Origin: Ruminococcaceae bacterium UBA1767
Lineage (GTDB): Bacteria > Bacillota > Clostridia > Oscillospirales > Acutalibacteraceae
Direction: 5' to 3'
Length of the DNA stretch: 37,650 nt
NCBI GenBank assembly: GCA_002315505.1
Contig: DCGX01000082.1
Coordinates: 26,932 to 64,581 of the forward strand
This document shows positions 25,514-33,860 of the stretch, piece after piece. Position numbers and translations under genes: made by a program. The notes beneath the pieces are model-generated. The model searched no databases. It was not told the DNA's origin and saw only the letters and a list, made by a program, of their open reading frames with translations. Position 1 is the first letter of the stretch. Each line of letters opens with the position of its first letter.

Positions 25514-26792
25514 TAACAATCTCTCCTATGCAAAAATCATCCTCGGTGCCTGTGATTTTCACCCGTCTGATTTCATTACATTTAACATCTCCGCTCACCT
25601 TGACGGGAGTATAATTTTTAGTATATCCCTCGGTAAATCCGTTTTCGTGTCTTGTTTCGAAAAGGACATCAACGGTTTTTCCGAGCTGTGAATCAAGAAA
25701 AGCCTTGCGTACCTTTTCAGTTTCTTCAATCATAATGTGACTTCTTTGTTCCTTCACCGCTCTTGTCAGCTGTGGCATTTTTGCGGCTTTTGTGCCTTCT
25801 CTCGGAGAATAGGGGAATACGTGCACCTTTTCGAAGCCAACCTTCCTTGCAAATTCAACCGATTCAATGAAATCCTCTTCAGTTTCCCCGGGAAAACCTA
25901 CCATAATGTCTGTTGTGAGTGTGGTGTCATCAAACGAACTGCGCAGCTTCTGACAAAGCTCATAGTATTCTTCAGCGGTATAATGTCTGTTCATTGTTTT
26001 CAATGTGTTATTGCATCCGCTCTGAAGTGAGATATGGAACTGCGGACAGAATTTTTCGACCTTTGAAAGTCTTGAAATTACATAATCTGTGATGTGGTCG
26101 GGTTCAAGAGAACCGAGGCGGATTCTTGAAAAATTGAATTCGGAAGCAAGCTCAACGGCATCGCATATGCTCTTTCCTGTATCCTGCCCGTAAGCGGAAA
26201 GGTTGATTCCGACAAGCACAATCTCACAGAAGCCTGCATCACTTAATTTACTAAGCTCGTTCTTTAATTCGTCAAGCGGTTTTGAACGCACACGTCCTCT
26301 TGCATACGGAATAACGCAGTAGGAGCAGAAACGATTGCATCCGTCTTCAATTTTTACGTTTGCTCTTGTTCTTCCCTCAAAGCCCGAGATGGTGTCACCG
26401 CAGAATTCATCACCTGTCTTGTGTTCGATGATGTTGACAATTCGGCTGTTGCTTTTAAAATATTCCTCAATTACGTCAAAAAGGGTGTGATTATTCCTGT
26501 TGCCTATGACAATATCAGCCTGGCTGAGTGCATCGGCATCCTCGGGAAAGGCCTGCGGCATACAGCCTGTCAGTACAATAATGCTGTCGGGATGATTTTT
26601 CTTAAAACGACGGACGGTCTGTCTCGTTTTACGGTCACTTTCGGCTGTGACTGTGCACGAATTAATAACATAGATGTCGGCATCTTTATCGTGAGCAACA
26701 ATTTCATAGCCCTTTGAAGCCATAGCCTCAGCCATAGCCTGTGATTCGTATTGATTAACCTTGCATCCGAGTGTAAAAAAAGCAATTTTCAT
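25506..26792 (-). CDS. mtaB: tRNA t6A37 methylthiotransferase MtaB
   Basis: MtaB is a radical SAM methylthiotransferase that turns t6A37 into ms2t6A37 in tRNAs reading ANN codons. The 428-residue protein has the UPF0004 domain with C10 (TLGCKVNQYE, typical of MtaB rather than MiaB), C46 and C77 for one 4Fe-4S cluster, and the radical SAM triad C152-x3-C156-x2-C159. A TRAM-like C-terminal domain follows (VDVLFET through ITGTEDDFCIGEIV). A GGAGG precedes the ATG. Downstream is the overlapping GDPD gene, a membrane enzyme with no obvious link to tRNA. The promoter is at 26816-26844. Confidence 0.95.
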   Translation of the reverse strand: MKIAFFTLGCKVNQYESQAMAEAMASKGYEIVAHDKDADIYVINSCTVTAESDRKTRQTVRRFKKNHPDSIIVLTGCMPQAFPEDADALSQADIVIGNRNNHTLFDVIEEYFKSNSRIVNIIEHKTGDEFCGDTISGFEGRTRANVKIEDGCNRFCSYCVIPYARGRVRSKPLDELKNELSKLSDAGFCEIVLVGINLSAYGQDTGKSICDAVELASEFNFSRIRLGSLEPDHITDYVISRLSKVEKFCPQFHISLQSGCNNTLKTMNRHYTAEEYYELCQKLRSSFDDTTLTTDIMVGFPGETEEDFIESVEFARKVGFEKVHVFPYSPREGTKAAKMPQLTRAVKEQRSHIMIEETEKVRKAFLDSQLGKTVDVLFETRHENGFTEGYTKNYTPVKVSGDVKCNEIRRVKITGTEDDFCIGEIVNE

Positions 26793-26815
26793 ATTAAGAC
26801 CTCCGCAACTATTCT

Positions 26816-26844
26816 ATTATAAAATAAATTGCGATAATGTGCAA
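26816..26844 (-). promoter_or_regulatory. Sigma-A promoter of mtaB
   Basis: On the minus strand TTGCAC (26844-26839) and TATAAT (26821-26816) are 17 nt apart. Transcription would start near 26809, some 17 nt before the ATG. Confidence 0.8.
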
Positions 26845-26943
26845 GAATAAGTTTTAAATATAAAATCCGTTACATAATATATTACTGAATTTGAAGAGGT
26901 GTTGCCTCTGGCGGAATTAACATCTATCACAGGAGGGACAACA

Positions 26944-28095
26944 ATGAAAAAATTGTTTTCTGCTATTATATCGGTTATTTTAATATTTTTACTTACAGTA
27001 ACTGCATTTGCCGTGGATGAACAGCCTGTAAAGGTTAATGCAAAAGCATATGTCTTAATGGAGCAGAACACAGGTCAGGTGTTGCTTGAACAGAATAAGG
27101 ATGAAAAGCTCTATCCGGCGTCTGTGACCAAGATAATGACATTACTGCTTGTTGTTGAAGCGGTTGAGGATAACAAAATAAGTCTTCAGGATAAGGTCAC
27201 AACAAGCTCTGTGGCGGCAGGTAAGGGTGGCTCGCAGATATGGCTCAGAGAGGGTGAGGTTATGAGTGTTGATGAGCTTCTTAAGGCAACTGCGGTATAC
27301 AGCGCAAATGATGCCTGCACGGCTCTCGGCGAGTTTGTTGCAGGAAGTGATGAGGCTTTTGTAAAAAGAATGAATGAAAGAGCAGGCGAGCTCGGAATGA
27401 AGAATACTCATTTTGACAACTGTACGGGACTTGATGACGAAACAACAACTCACCTTACAACGGCTTATGATATTGCGCTGATGTCACGTGAGCTGATGAA
27501 GCATGAGCTTATTAAAAATTATACTACTGTATGGATGGATACTCTTCGTGACGGAAAAACCGAGCTTGTCAATACAAATAAGCTGATACGCTTTTATGAG
27601 GGTGCAACGGGACTTAAAACAGGCACAACGAGTAAGGCAGGGTGCTGTGTCAGTGCTACGGCAACAAGAGAGGGCACAAGTCTAATTGCTGTGGTGCTCG
27701 GAGCAGACAACAGCACAGACCGCTTTGAAGGAGCAAAGGCAATACTTAACTGGGGCTTTGCAAATTATTCAACCGTTACGCCTTCGCTTGACAAAAAGCT
27801 CGTGACAGACGTTAAGGTCATTTTAGGCGAAGAAAATACAATTACTCCGCAGGTACCGAAAATCTCATCTGTACTTGTACCTAAGGGCAGAGAAAACGAT
27901 ATCTTGCAGGATATTTCTCTCGTAACGGAGGTTGAAGCTCCTGTTGAGGCAAATCAGGTGCTCGGAACCGTCAGCGTTAAGCTCGATGGTAAAGAAATAG
28001 GCAGTTATAATCTTACCTCGCCAAAATTTGTCGAAAGACTTACATTTTCTGTTGTTTTTATGAGAATGTTAGGTTGTTTGTGCCGAAAAAAGTGA
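26944..28095 (+). CDS. dacF: D-alanyl-D-alanine carboxypeptidase (peptidase S11)
   Basis: This is a low-molecular-weight penicillin-binding protein that trims the terminal D-Ala of peptidoglycan stem peptides. The 383-residue protein has a signal peptide (ending AFA at 21-23), the active SxxK as S60-V-T-K63, SxN as S120-A-N122 and KTG at 225-227. A PBP5-like C-terminal beta domain follows. The last 15 or so residues (FSVVFMRMLGCLCRKK) are hydrophobic then basic, and could be a membrane anchor as in PBP5/DacF. The start is set by AGGAGG 7 nt upstream; an in-frame ATG at 26899 has no such site. DacF versus DacB cannot be told with certainty; in spore formers DacF-type genes act in forespore cortex control, and this one is not near spoIIA genes. 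Confidence 0.9.
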   Translation: MKKLFSAIISVILIFLLTVTAFAVDEQPVKVNAKAYVLMEQNTGQVLLEQNKDEKLYPASVTKIMTLLLVVEAVEDNKISLQDKVTTSSVAAGKGGSQIWLREGEVMSVDELLKATAVYSANDACTALGEFVAGSDEAFVKRMNERAGELGMKNTHFDNCTGLDDETTTHLTTAYDIALMSRELMKHELIKNYTTVWMDTLRDGKTELVNTNKLIRFYEGATGLKTGTTSKAGCCVSATATREGTSLIAVVLGADNSTDRFEGAKAILNWGFANYSTVTPSLDKKLVTDVKVILGEENTITPQVPKISSVLVPKGRENDILQDISLVTEVEAPVEANQVLGTVSVKLDGKEIGSYNLTSPKFVERLTFSVVFMRMLGCLCRKK

Positions 28096-28134
28096 TATTT
28101 TTATGCAATTTGCGATAAAAATAATAAAAAACAC

Positions 28135-28163
28135 TTGAAAAAATTAATCAAATAGGTTAAAAT
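28135..28163 (+). promoter_or_regulatory. Sigma-A promoter of pgi
   Basis: TTGAAA (28135-28140) and TAAAAT (28158-28163) are 17 nt apart. A start near 28170 leaves a leader of about 35 nt. Confidence 0.7.
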
Positions 28164-28204
28164 ATACACAGAATAGAGAAATAGATTCGGAGGCCATTAG
28201 TATA

Positions 28205-29548
28205 ATGCCGGTTAGTTTTAATTCAAAATATGTAGAAAAATTTTTAGAAAAGGATGCTTTAACTAACATTCAGAATGAAGTCACAAGAGCTGACAAAATG
28301 CTCAGAGAGAAGACAGGCGAGGGTAATGATTTCCTCGGTTGGGTTACACTTCCCGAAGATTATGACAAAGAGGAATTTGAGCAGATTAAGAAATCAGCTG
28401 AGAAAATCCGTAAGGATTCAGAGGTACTTGTTGTTGTCGGTATCGGCGGCTCATACCTCGGTGCAAGAGCGGTAATTGAATTTATTAAGTCACAGAATTA
28501 TAATCTTAAGCGAAACGGTGCACCTGAGATTTATTTCGCAGGTAACACTATCAGCTCGGATTCGCTGACCGATTTGCTCGAGATTATCGGTGACAGAGAT
28601 TTTTCAGTTAATATTATTTCAAAGTCAGGTACTACCACAGAGCCTGCTGTAGCCTTCAGAGTTCTTCGTGAGCTTCTTGTTAACAAGTACGGTAAGGCTG
28701 AGGCTGCAAAGAGAATTTATGCAACCACAGACAAGGCAAAGGGAACCCTGAAAAATCTTTCGGACATTGAGGGCTATCAGACCTTCGTTGTTCCCGATGA
28801 TGTAGGCGGAAGATATTCGGTTTTAACAGCCGTCGGACTTCTTCCTATTGCCGTTGCAGGTATTGATATTGATGCTCTTATGAAGGGCGCATACGATGCA
28901 ATGGAAAATCTTAACGACAGCAATATCGAAAATAACGATTGCTATAAATATGCCGCTGTAAGAAATCTTCTTTACAGAAGCGGTAAAAAAATTGAAATGA
29001 TGGTCAGCTATGAGCCGTCGTACACAATGATGAACGAGTGGTTCAAGCAGCTCTTCGGAGAGAGTGAGGGTAAGGATGGCAAGGGCATTTTCCCTGCATC
29101 TGCAATATTCTCAACCGATCTTCATTCAATGGGTCAGTACATTCAGGAGGGTGAACGTCATCTCTTTGAAACGGTTGTTGTGTTCAATAAGTCGAGAACA
29201 GAGCTTCTTATCAAGGAGGAGGCGGAAAACTTCGACGGACTCAATTTCCTTAAGGGCAAGTCACTTTCATATGTAAACAGAAAAGCATTTGAGGGTACGG
29301 TTCTTGCACATACAGACGGAAATGTTCCAAACGTAATTCTTGAGGTTGAAAAGGCCGATGAATATAACCTCGGTTACCTCATTTATTTCCTCGAAAAGGC
29401 TTGTGCTGTCAGCGGATACATTCTCGGTGTTAATCCGTTCAATCAGCCGGGTGTCGAGGCATACAAGAAAAATATGTTTGCTCTTTTGGGCAAACCGGGT
29501 TATGAAGCTCAGAAAGAAGAGCTCGAAGCAAGATTAAATCAGGCTTAA
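28205..29548 (+). CDS. pgi: Glucose-6-phosphate isomerase
   Basis: Pgi interconverts glucose-6-phosphate and fructose-6-phosphate at the start of glycolysis. The 447-residue protein is of the shorter Firmicutes type. It has the SIS-domain blocks VVGIGGSYLGARAV (about 78-91) and SKSGTTTEPAVAFR, the signature VGGRYSVLTAVGLLP, the catalytic-type EGERHLFET, and a C-terminal NPFNQPGVEAYK block. The start ATG has GGAGG 10-11 nt upstream. It sits with its own promoter after the carboxypeptidase gene and 49 nt before a small P-loop gene, with no convincing terminator between. In this genome it joins the galK and phosphoglucomutase products in glycolysis. Confidence 0.97.
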   Translation: MPVSFNSKYVEKFLEKDALTNIQNEVTRADKMLREKTGEGNDFLGWVTLPEDYDKEEFEQIKKSAEKIRKDSEVLVVVGIGGSYLGARAVIEFIKSQNYNLKRNGAPEIYFAGNTISSDSLTDLLEIIGDRDFSVNIISKSGTTTEPAVAFRVLRELLVNKYGKAEAAKRIYATTDKAKGTLKNLSDIEGYQTFVVPDDVGGRYSVLTAVGLLPIAVAGIDIDALMKGAYDAMENLNDSNIENNDCYKYAAVRNLLYRSGKKIEMMVSYEPSYTMMNEWFKQLFGESEGKDGKGIFPASAIFSTDLHSMGQYIQEGERHLFETVVVFNKSRTELLIKEEAENFDGLNFLKGKSLSYVNRKAFEGTVLAHTDGNVPNVILEVEKADEYNLGYLIYFLEKACAVSGYILGVNPFNQPGVEAYKKNMFALLGKPGYEAQKEELEARLNQA

Positions 29549-29597
29549 ATTTCGTGAAAAACACGGATTTTAAAATATTACCAGGGAGGATATTATT

Positions 29598-30014
29598 ATG
29601 GTATCTCTTATTTTAGGCAAAAAAGGTTCAGGCAAAACAAAGCTTTTGATTGAGAAAGTTAATGAAGCAATCGAAAAATCCAGCGGCAACGTTGTTTGCA
29701 TCGAGAAGTCACCGAAGTTGACATATGATGTAAATTATCGTGCACGTCTTATTGATACAGACCATTACGGTGTTAGCGGATATGAAGCATTCTACGGTTT
29801 CCTTTGCGGTATCTGTGCAGGTGACCATGACATCACAGACATCCTTATCGATGCTACACTTCGCATCGGTTCTCGTGATTATAACGAGCTTGCAGCTTTC
29901 CTTGATAAGGTTGACGCACTCTCAAAGAACCACGTAGAAGAGAAGAATTTCGTTTTCACAGTATCTGCTGACGAGGCTGAGCTTCCTGAAGACGTTCTCA
30001 AGTTCTGCAAATAA
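29598..30014 (+). CDS. Small P-loop NTPase-like protein, unknown function
   Basis: This 138-residue protein starts with a P-loop, GKKGSGKT at 7-14, directly after the first strand (MVSLIL). It has a hydrophobic strand ending in aspartate, ILID at 82-85, that could be Walker B. The rest (DYNELAAFLDKVDALSK then FVFTVSADEAELPEDVLKF) fits a single small P-loop domain without the extra domains of kinases or AAA+ proteins. The ribosome binding site is strong (GGGAGG 8 nt upstream). It follows pgi and is ended by a good terminator, so it may be read from the pgi promoter. The function is unknown. Related short proteins in Clostridia are plausible from memory but not checked. Confidence 0.8.
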   Translation: MVSLILGKKGSGKTKLLIEKVNEAIEKSSGNVVCIEKSPKLTYDVNYRARLIDTDHYGVSGYEAFYGFLCGICAGDHDITDILIDATLRIGSRDYNELAAFLDKVDALSKNHVEEKNFVFTVSADEAELPEDVLKFCK

Positions 30015-30034
30015 TTAAATTCAATAAAGAATGA

Positions 30035-30068
30035 ACAAGTACGGATTATATGTTCGTACTTGTTTTTT
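30035..30068 (+). terminator. Intrinsic terminator after the P-loop gene
   Basis: The 9-bp stem ACAAGTACG / CGTACTTGT has an 11-nt loop and is followed by TTTTT. Confidence 0.9.
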
Positions 30069-30091
30069 GCTTATTTAATGTTGCAAAGCTC

Positions 30092-30120
30092 TTGAATTAA
30101 AAATAATAATAGTATATAAT
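30092..30120 (+). promoter_or_regulatory. Sigma-A promoter of the large membrane protein gene
   Basis: TTGAAT (30092-30097) and TATAAT (30115-30120) are 17 nt apart. Confidence 0.75.
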
Positions 30121-30167
30121 AATTATTTGATAAATATTTATTATTTACGGTCGGGAGGTTGAACGAC

Positions 30168-31628
30168 ATTTCTAACACAAAATTTGACGATTTTTGTCTG
30201 AAAATATCGGACACAATTTTAAAATGGTTTAATATCGGCTCTTCAAAGCTGTGTGAACTTGAGAAAAAGGCTTTCTACAGTGATAGAATTAACATTTTTC
30301 TTATCGCTGTAATTGCAGTTTCATCGTTTCTTGCGATGCTTTATTTTGATTTCAAAACTACATATGCAATTGATGATTACTGCTATAAATTTGTGTTTGA
30401 CGATGCAGTTATGGAGGTCACTGATAAGAGGATAGAATGCTTCCGTGATATAATTGAATCCATGAAAACACATTATTATCATATGAACGGCAGAATAATA
30501 ATTCACACTGTTGTTTCATATCTTCTGATGCTTGATAAATCTGTATTTAATGTTCTTAATGCATTGGTTTATGTGATTTTCACCTTTGCAATTTATCTTA
30601 ATTGTATCGGCAAAAAGCATAAAAAATATAATGCTGTTTTGTTCCTTGCTATCAATCTTTTTGTTTGGTCATTTGTCAGACAGTGGGGCACTACCATGGT
30701 TTGGTTGACAGGCAGTGTAAATTATCTGTGGGGCTCGACTGTGAGATTGCTTGCGCTATTGCCGTTCAGATTTTATGCTGACGAGGGTAAGGAAAAGCAC
30801 TCCGTGCTTAAGGCAATTGTTATGTTCTTTGCAGGAATTCTTGCAGGCGGAACTAATGAAAATATGAGCGGTGCATTCTTTGGAATGATTATTCTTTATA
30901 TGATTTATTATCGCATAAAGAAATATCGTTTCAGACCGTTTTTTATCACAACACTTGTCGGTACGGTCGGTTCATTACTGTTTATGCTTCTGGCACCGGG
31001 TAACACTTCGAGAATTTCCTATGTGCAGGAATATAACCTTCAGAACACATTTGCACAAAGACTTGTGTTTATTCCTGCAAATGCAATTAAGAACATTATG
31101 CCGATGCTTCTTACTGCCGCACTTTTTGCGATATTGCTTTGCAGATACAATAAGGGTAAGAAAAATATTCATTATGCAAGCGGTTTTATTTTGTTTGCAG
31201 GAACAGTTGCAGGAACACTTGCAATGTATCTTTCTCCACAGTTTCCGGGCAGAGCATGGTTCGGAATAATAATTGCATCAATTGTTGTTGCAGGATGCTT
31301 CATAGCTCAGATAGATAAGCTCCCTGTACTGTTCAGACGTGTTTGTATCGTTTTTGTTGCAGGATGGACTTTACTGTGTGCAACGCAATGTGTGTACGTG
31401 ATGAAATATTCGGCTGAGGATTACAGGAATTTTACCGCCCAGACCGAATCGATAGAGGAGCAGAAGGCTGAAGGTAAAACAGATGTTACAATCGAAGTTG
31501 TCACGAGTGAACACGAGCATACTCCGCTTTATGAAATTTACACTGCATCCGATGACCCGGAATTCTGGCTTAACAAGGCTTTGGCAAAATATTACGGTGT
31601 AAACAGTGTTACAGGCGTACGTAAATAA
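30168..31628 (+). CDS. Large polytopic membrane protein (DUF6056-like), likely AUU start
   Basis: A protein of about 486 residues with ten or so hydrophobic segments. The block AIDDYCYKF after the first segment, then HYYHMNGR, LTGSVNYLWGS and GGTNEN, recall DUF6056-type membrane proteins, which look like GT-C glycosyltransferases; this assignment is from memory of motifs and tentative. A soluble tail (about the last 70 residues) follows the last segment. The start is unusual. GGGAGG at 30153-30158 is followed directly by TTG (30159, no spacing), and the next in-frame candidate at proper distance is AUU at 30168. The first ATG lies inside membrane segment 1. I place the start at the AUU; a TTG start would add three residues. 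It is monocistronic, with its own promoter. Confidence 0.75.
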   Translation: MSNTKFDDFCLKISDTILKWFNIGSSKLCELEKKAFYSDRINIFLIAVIAVSSFLAMLYFDFKTTYAIDDYCYKFVFDDAVMEVTDKRIECFRDIIESMKTHYYHMNGRIIIHTVVSYLLMLDKSVFNVLNALVYVIFTFAIYLNCIGKKHKKYNAVLFLAINLFVWSFVRQWGTTMVWLTGSVNYLWGSTVRLLALLPFRFYADEGKEKHSVLKAIVMFFAGILAGGTNENMSGAFFGMIILYMIYYRIKKYRFRPFFITTLVGTVGSLLFMLLAPGNTSRISYVQEYNLQNTFAQRLVFIPANAIKNIMPMLLTAALFAILLCRYNKGKKNIHYASGFILFAGTVAGTLAMYLSPQFPGRAWFGIIIASIVVAGCFIAQIDKLPVLFRRVCIVFVAGWTLLCATQCVYVMKYSAEDYRNFTAQTESIEEQKAEGKTDVTIEVVTSEHEHTPLYEIYTASDDPEFWLNKALAKYYGVNSVTGVRK

Positions 31629-31667
31629 AAATTATTAAAAAAACACCATATTTTCAATAAATTTTTG

Positions 31668-31696
31668 TTGACAAAACAAGTTATTGCATATATAAT
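31668..31696 (+). promoter_or_regulatory. Consensus sigma-A promoter of yceD-rpmF
   Basis: A perfect TTGACA (31668-31673) and a perfect TATAAT (31691-31696) are 17 nt apart, the strongest promoter in the window. This fits a ribosomal protein operon. Confidence 0.9.
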
Positions 31697-31731
31697 ATTC
31701 AGTGCATGACATTTGAGGTGAAAGGTAAATT

Positions 31732-32229
31732 ATGTTTTTTGTTGAACTTGAACCGATATTTAATAACGTCGGACTTAAAAAGGATTTGTCCTTTGAAGCT
31801 GATTTGAGCGAATTTGAGTATAACGGAGCTCATCCGTTTACGGAAAAGGTTCGTGTTGTCGGCGGAATTTCAAATTCAACAGGAATAGTCAGCGTAAAAG
31901 CAAAGGCTGAATTTTCCCTTAACCTTACCTGCGACAGATGTGCTGTCGGTTTTAACCGCAACTTTTCTGTACCTGTTGAGCACGTGCTGGTGACACAGCT
32001 TAATGACGAGGATAACGATGATTTTATTGTTGTTGAATCGTTCCATTATGATATCGAGCCGCTCGTGGTTGAAGATATTTTGTTAAGTCTTCCGACTAAG
32101 GTTTTATGCAGGGAAAACTGCGTCGGCATTTGCAGCCGATGCGGCAAGGATTTGAATGACGGTCCATGTGACTGCGGCAGGGAATACGATCCACGCTGGG
32201 ATGTTTTGCAACAGTTACAACTGGACTAA
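31732..32229 (+). CDS. yceD: YceD family (DUF177) protein, 23S rRNA accumulation
   Basis: DUF177/YceD proteins lie next to rpmF in most bacteria and are needed for normal 23S rRNA levels in E. coli and plants. The 165-residue protein has the usual features: LTCDRCAVGF in the middle and the closing Cys block CRENCVGICSRCGKDLN near 129-145, followed by CDCG. The start has GAGGTGAAAGG upstream. rpmF follows after 27 nt with its own strong ribosome binding site, so both share the consensus promoter. Confidence 0.92.
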   Translation: MFFVELEPIFNNVGLKKDLSFEADLSEFEYNGAHPFTEKVRVVGGISNSTGIVSVKAKAEFSLNLTCDRCAVGFNRNFSVPVEHVLVTQLNDEDNDDFIVVESFHYDIEPLVVEDILLSLPTKVLCRENCVGICSRCGKDLNDGPCDCGREYDPRWDVLQQLQLD

Positions 32230-32256
32230 ATTAGTTTCGATAAGGAGGAACTCAAA

Positions 32257-32439
32257 ATGGCAGTACCAAAGAGAAGAGTATCTAAGGCAAGAAGAGACAA
32301 GAGACGTTCAAACGTTTGGAAGATGGAAGCACCGGCACTCGTAAAGTGTCCTCAGTGCGGTGAGTTTAAGAGAACTCACAGAGTTTGCTCTGCTTGTGGC
32401 TACTACAACGGCAAGCTTGTAGTAAAGAAGGACGCATAA
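32257..32439 (+). CDS. rpmF: 50S ribosomal protein L32
   Basis: L32 is a small zinc-ribbon protein of the large ribosomal subunit. This 60-residue form has the basic start MAVPKRRVSKARRDKRR and two Cys pairs, C31-P-Q-C34 and C44-S-A-C47. It is thus the zinc-binding (C+) type; no zinc-free paralogue is in the window. AAGGAGG precedes the ATG. A terminator follows. Confidence 0.98.
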   Translation: MAVPKRRVSKARRDKRRSNVWKMEAPALVKCPQCGEFKRTHRVCSACGYYNGKLVVKKDA

Positions 32440-32460
32440 GTCCTTTTGGTGAAAACGGAG

Positions 32461-32501
32461 AAGGTAGAGATTGGACCATATAGTCCGTTCTCTGCCTTTT
32501 T
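32461..32501 (+). terminator. Intrinsic terminator after rpmF
   Basis: The 10-bp outer stem AAGGTAGAGA / TCTCTGCCTT (one G-T pair) encloses an inner GGAC/GTCC hairpin and is followed by a T run. Confidence 0.88.
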
Positions 32502-32539
32502 GACTTTTAATACAGATTTTTCAGCAAGGTGGTGATTTT

Positions 32540-33859
32540 GTGAGTGTAAAAATTGAGTCAGTATGTCCGCATTCTCTGGCATCACATCATTTCATCAAGG
32601 CAGGAGATAAGCTCATAAGCATCAATTCTCATGAAATCCGTGATGTGCTTGACTACCGCTTTTATATTGACGATGAAGTGCTCAGTATGGAAATCGAAAA
32701 GTCGAATGGCAAGCGAAGAACGGTGAAAATCAAGCCGAACGGTAAGGAAATCGGACTTGAATTCAGCACATACCTTATGGATAAGCAGAGAAGCTGTGCG
32801 AACAACTGTATTTTCTGTTTTATTGACCAGCTACCGAAGAATCTTCGTGAGAGCCTTTATTTCAAGGACGATGATTCACGTCTGTCTTTTCTTTTCGGCA
32901 ATTACATCACACTTACAAATATCGGTGACAAGGACATTGACCGAATAATAGAAATGCACATAAGCCCCGTTAATATTTCCGTTCATACGATGAATCCGGA
33001 GCTTCGTGTTAAGATGATGGGTAATAAGCGTGCAGGAAAGGTGCTCGAATATGTGAAACGTCTTGCCGATGCCGGAATAAAGCTCAACACTCAGCTTGTG
33101 CTGTGTCCGGGCTATAATGACGGCGAAGAGCTGACTTATTCATTGCAGGAGCTCGGAAAGCTCTACCCGTCTGTTCAGAGCATTGCGGCAGTACCTGTCG
33201 GACTTACGTGTCACCGTGACGGGCTTTGCAATCTCGATCCGTTCACAAAAGAACAATCTTTTGATGTAATTTCACGAATTGATAGTTACAATTCTGAATT
33301 TATGTGTTATAATAAAATGAATATAGCCTTTGCGGCTGATGAATTCTATCTTAACGCAGGTTTGCCTATGCCCGATGTTGACAGATACGGCGATTTTGCA
33401 CAGCTTGAAAACGGCGTCGGACTCTGGACTTTGCTCAAAAGTGAGTTTGACGATGCGATAAAGGATATCGCTGACGGCTATAAGCTGAAAAAGGACAGAA
33501 CAATCACAATGGCAACAGGCTTTGCGGCATATAATTTACTGAGCTATGTTGCCCGTGAGGTAGAAAACAGGGTTTCCAATATAAAAATAAATGTTGTTAA
33601 AATCGAAAACAGACTGTTCGGTGAAAGGATAACAGTTGCAGGACTTCTTTGCGGAGCGGATATAGCTTCGGGACTTGAAGGTGCGGCTCTCGGTGATGAA
33701 TTGCTTATTCCTGCGGTTTCACTTCGTCGTGAAAGGGATATTTTTCTCGATGATATGAGCATTCCCGAGCTTTCACAGATATTAAATATAAATGTTGTAC
33801 CCGTTGAGAATGACGGATACGAATTGTTAGAAGCTATTTTAGGAGAAAAGGAGGATTAA
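32540..33859 (+). CDS. DUF512 domain radical SAM-like iron-sulfur protein with PDZ
   Basis: A 439-residue member of the DUF512 family found next to der in many Clostridia. The N-terminal PDZ-like segment (about 1-70, PHSLASHHFIKAGDKLISIN) is followed by a radical SAM-type triad C86-x3-C90-x2-C93 and a TIM-barrel-like region. The later blocks AVPVGLTCHR and the DUF512 domain (MNIAFAADEFYLNAGLPMP) end it. It starts with GTG at 32540, with AAGGTGGTG upstream. The stop is 1 nt from der. The reaction is unknown. The link to Der (ribosome assembly) is by gene order only. Confidence 0.9.
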   Translation: MSVKIESVCPHSLASHHFIKAGDKLISINSHEIRDVLDYRFYIDDEVLSMEIEKSNGKRRTVKIKPNGKEIGLEFSTYLMDKQRSCANNCIFCFIDQLPKNLRESLYFKDDDSRLSFLFGNYITLTNIGDKDIDRIIEMHISPVNISVHTMNPELRVKMMGNKRAGKVLEYVKRLADAGIKLNTQLVLCPGYNDGEELTYSLQELGKLYPSVQSIAAVPVGLTCHRDGLCNLDPFTKEQSFDVISRIDSYNSEFMCYNKMNIAFAADEFYLNAGLPMPDVDRYGDFAQLENGVGLWTLLKSEFDDAIKDIADGYKLKKDRTITMATGFAAYNLLSYVAREVENRVSNIKINVVKIENRLFGERITVAGLLCGADIASGLEGAALGDELLIPAVSLRRERDIFLDDMSIPELSQILNINVVPVENDGYELLEAILGEKED

Positions 33860-33860
33860 T

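Noticed and set aside
26899..26943. Longer start for the D,D-carboxypeptidase
   Set aside because: No ribosome binding site precedes it, and the ATG at 26944 has AGGAGG and begins a clean signal peptide.
29553..29565. CGTG-AAAAA-CACG hairpin between pgi and the P-loop gene
   Set aside because: Four base pairs is too weak to call a terminator; read-through from pgi seems likely.
32428..32445. Small hairpin over the rpmF stop codon
   Set aside because: Only six pairs with a weak T run; the stronger structure at 32461-32501 explains termination.
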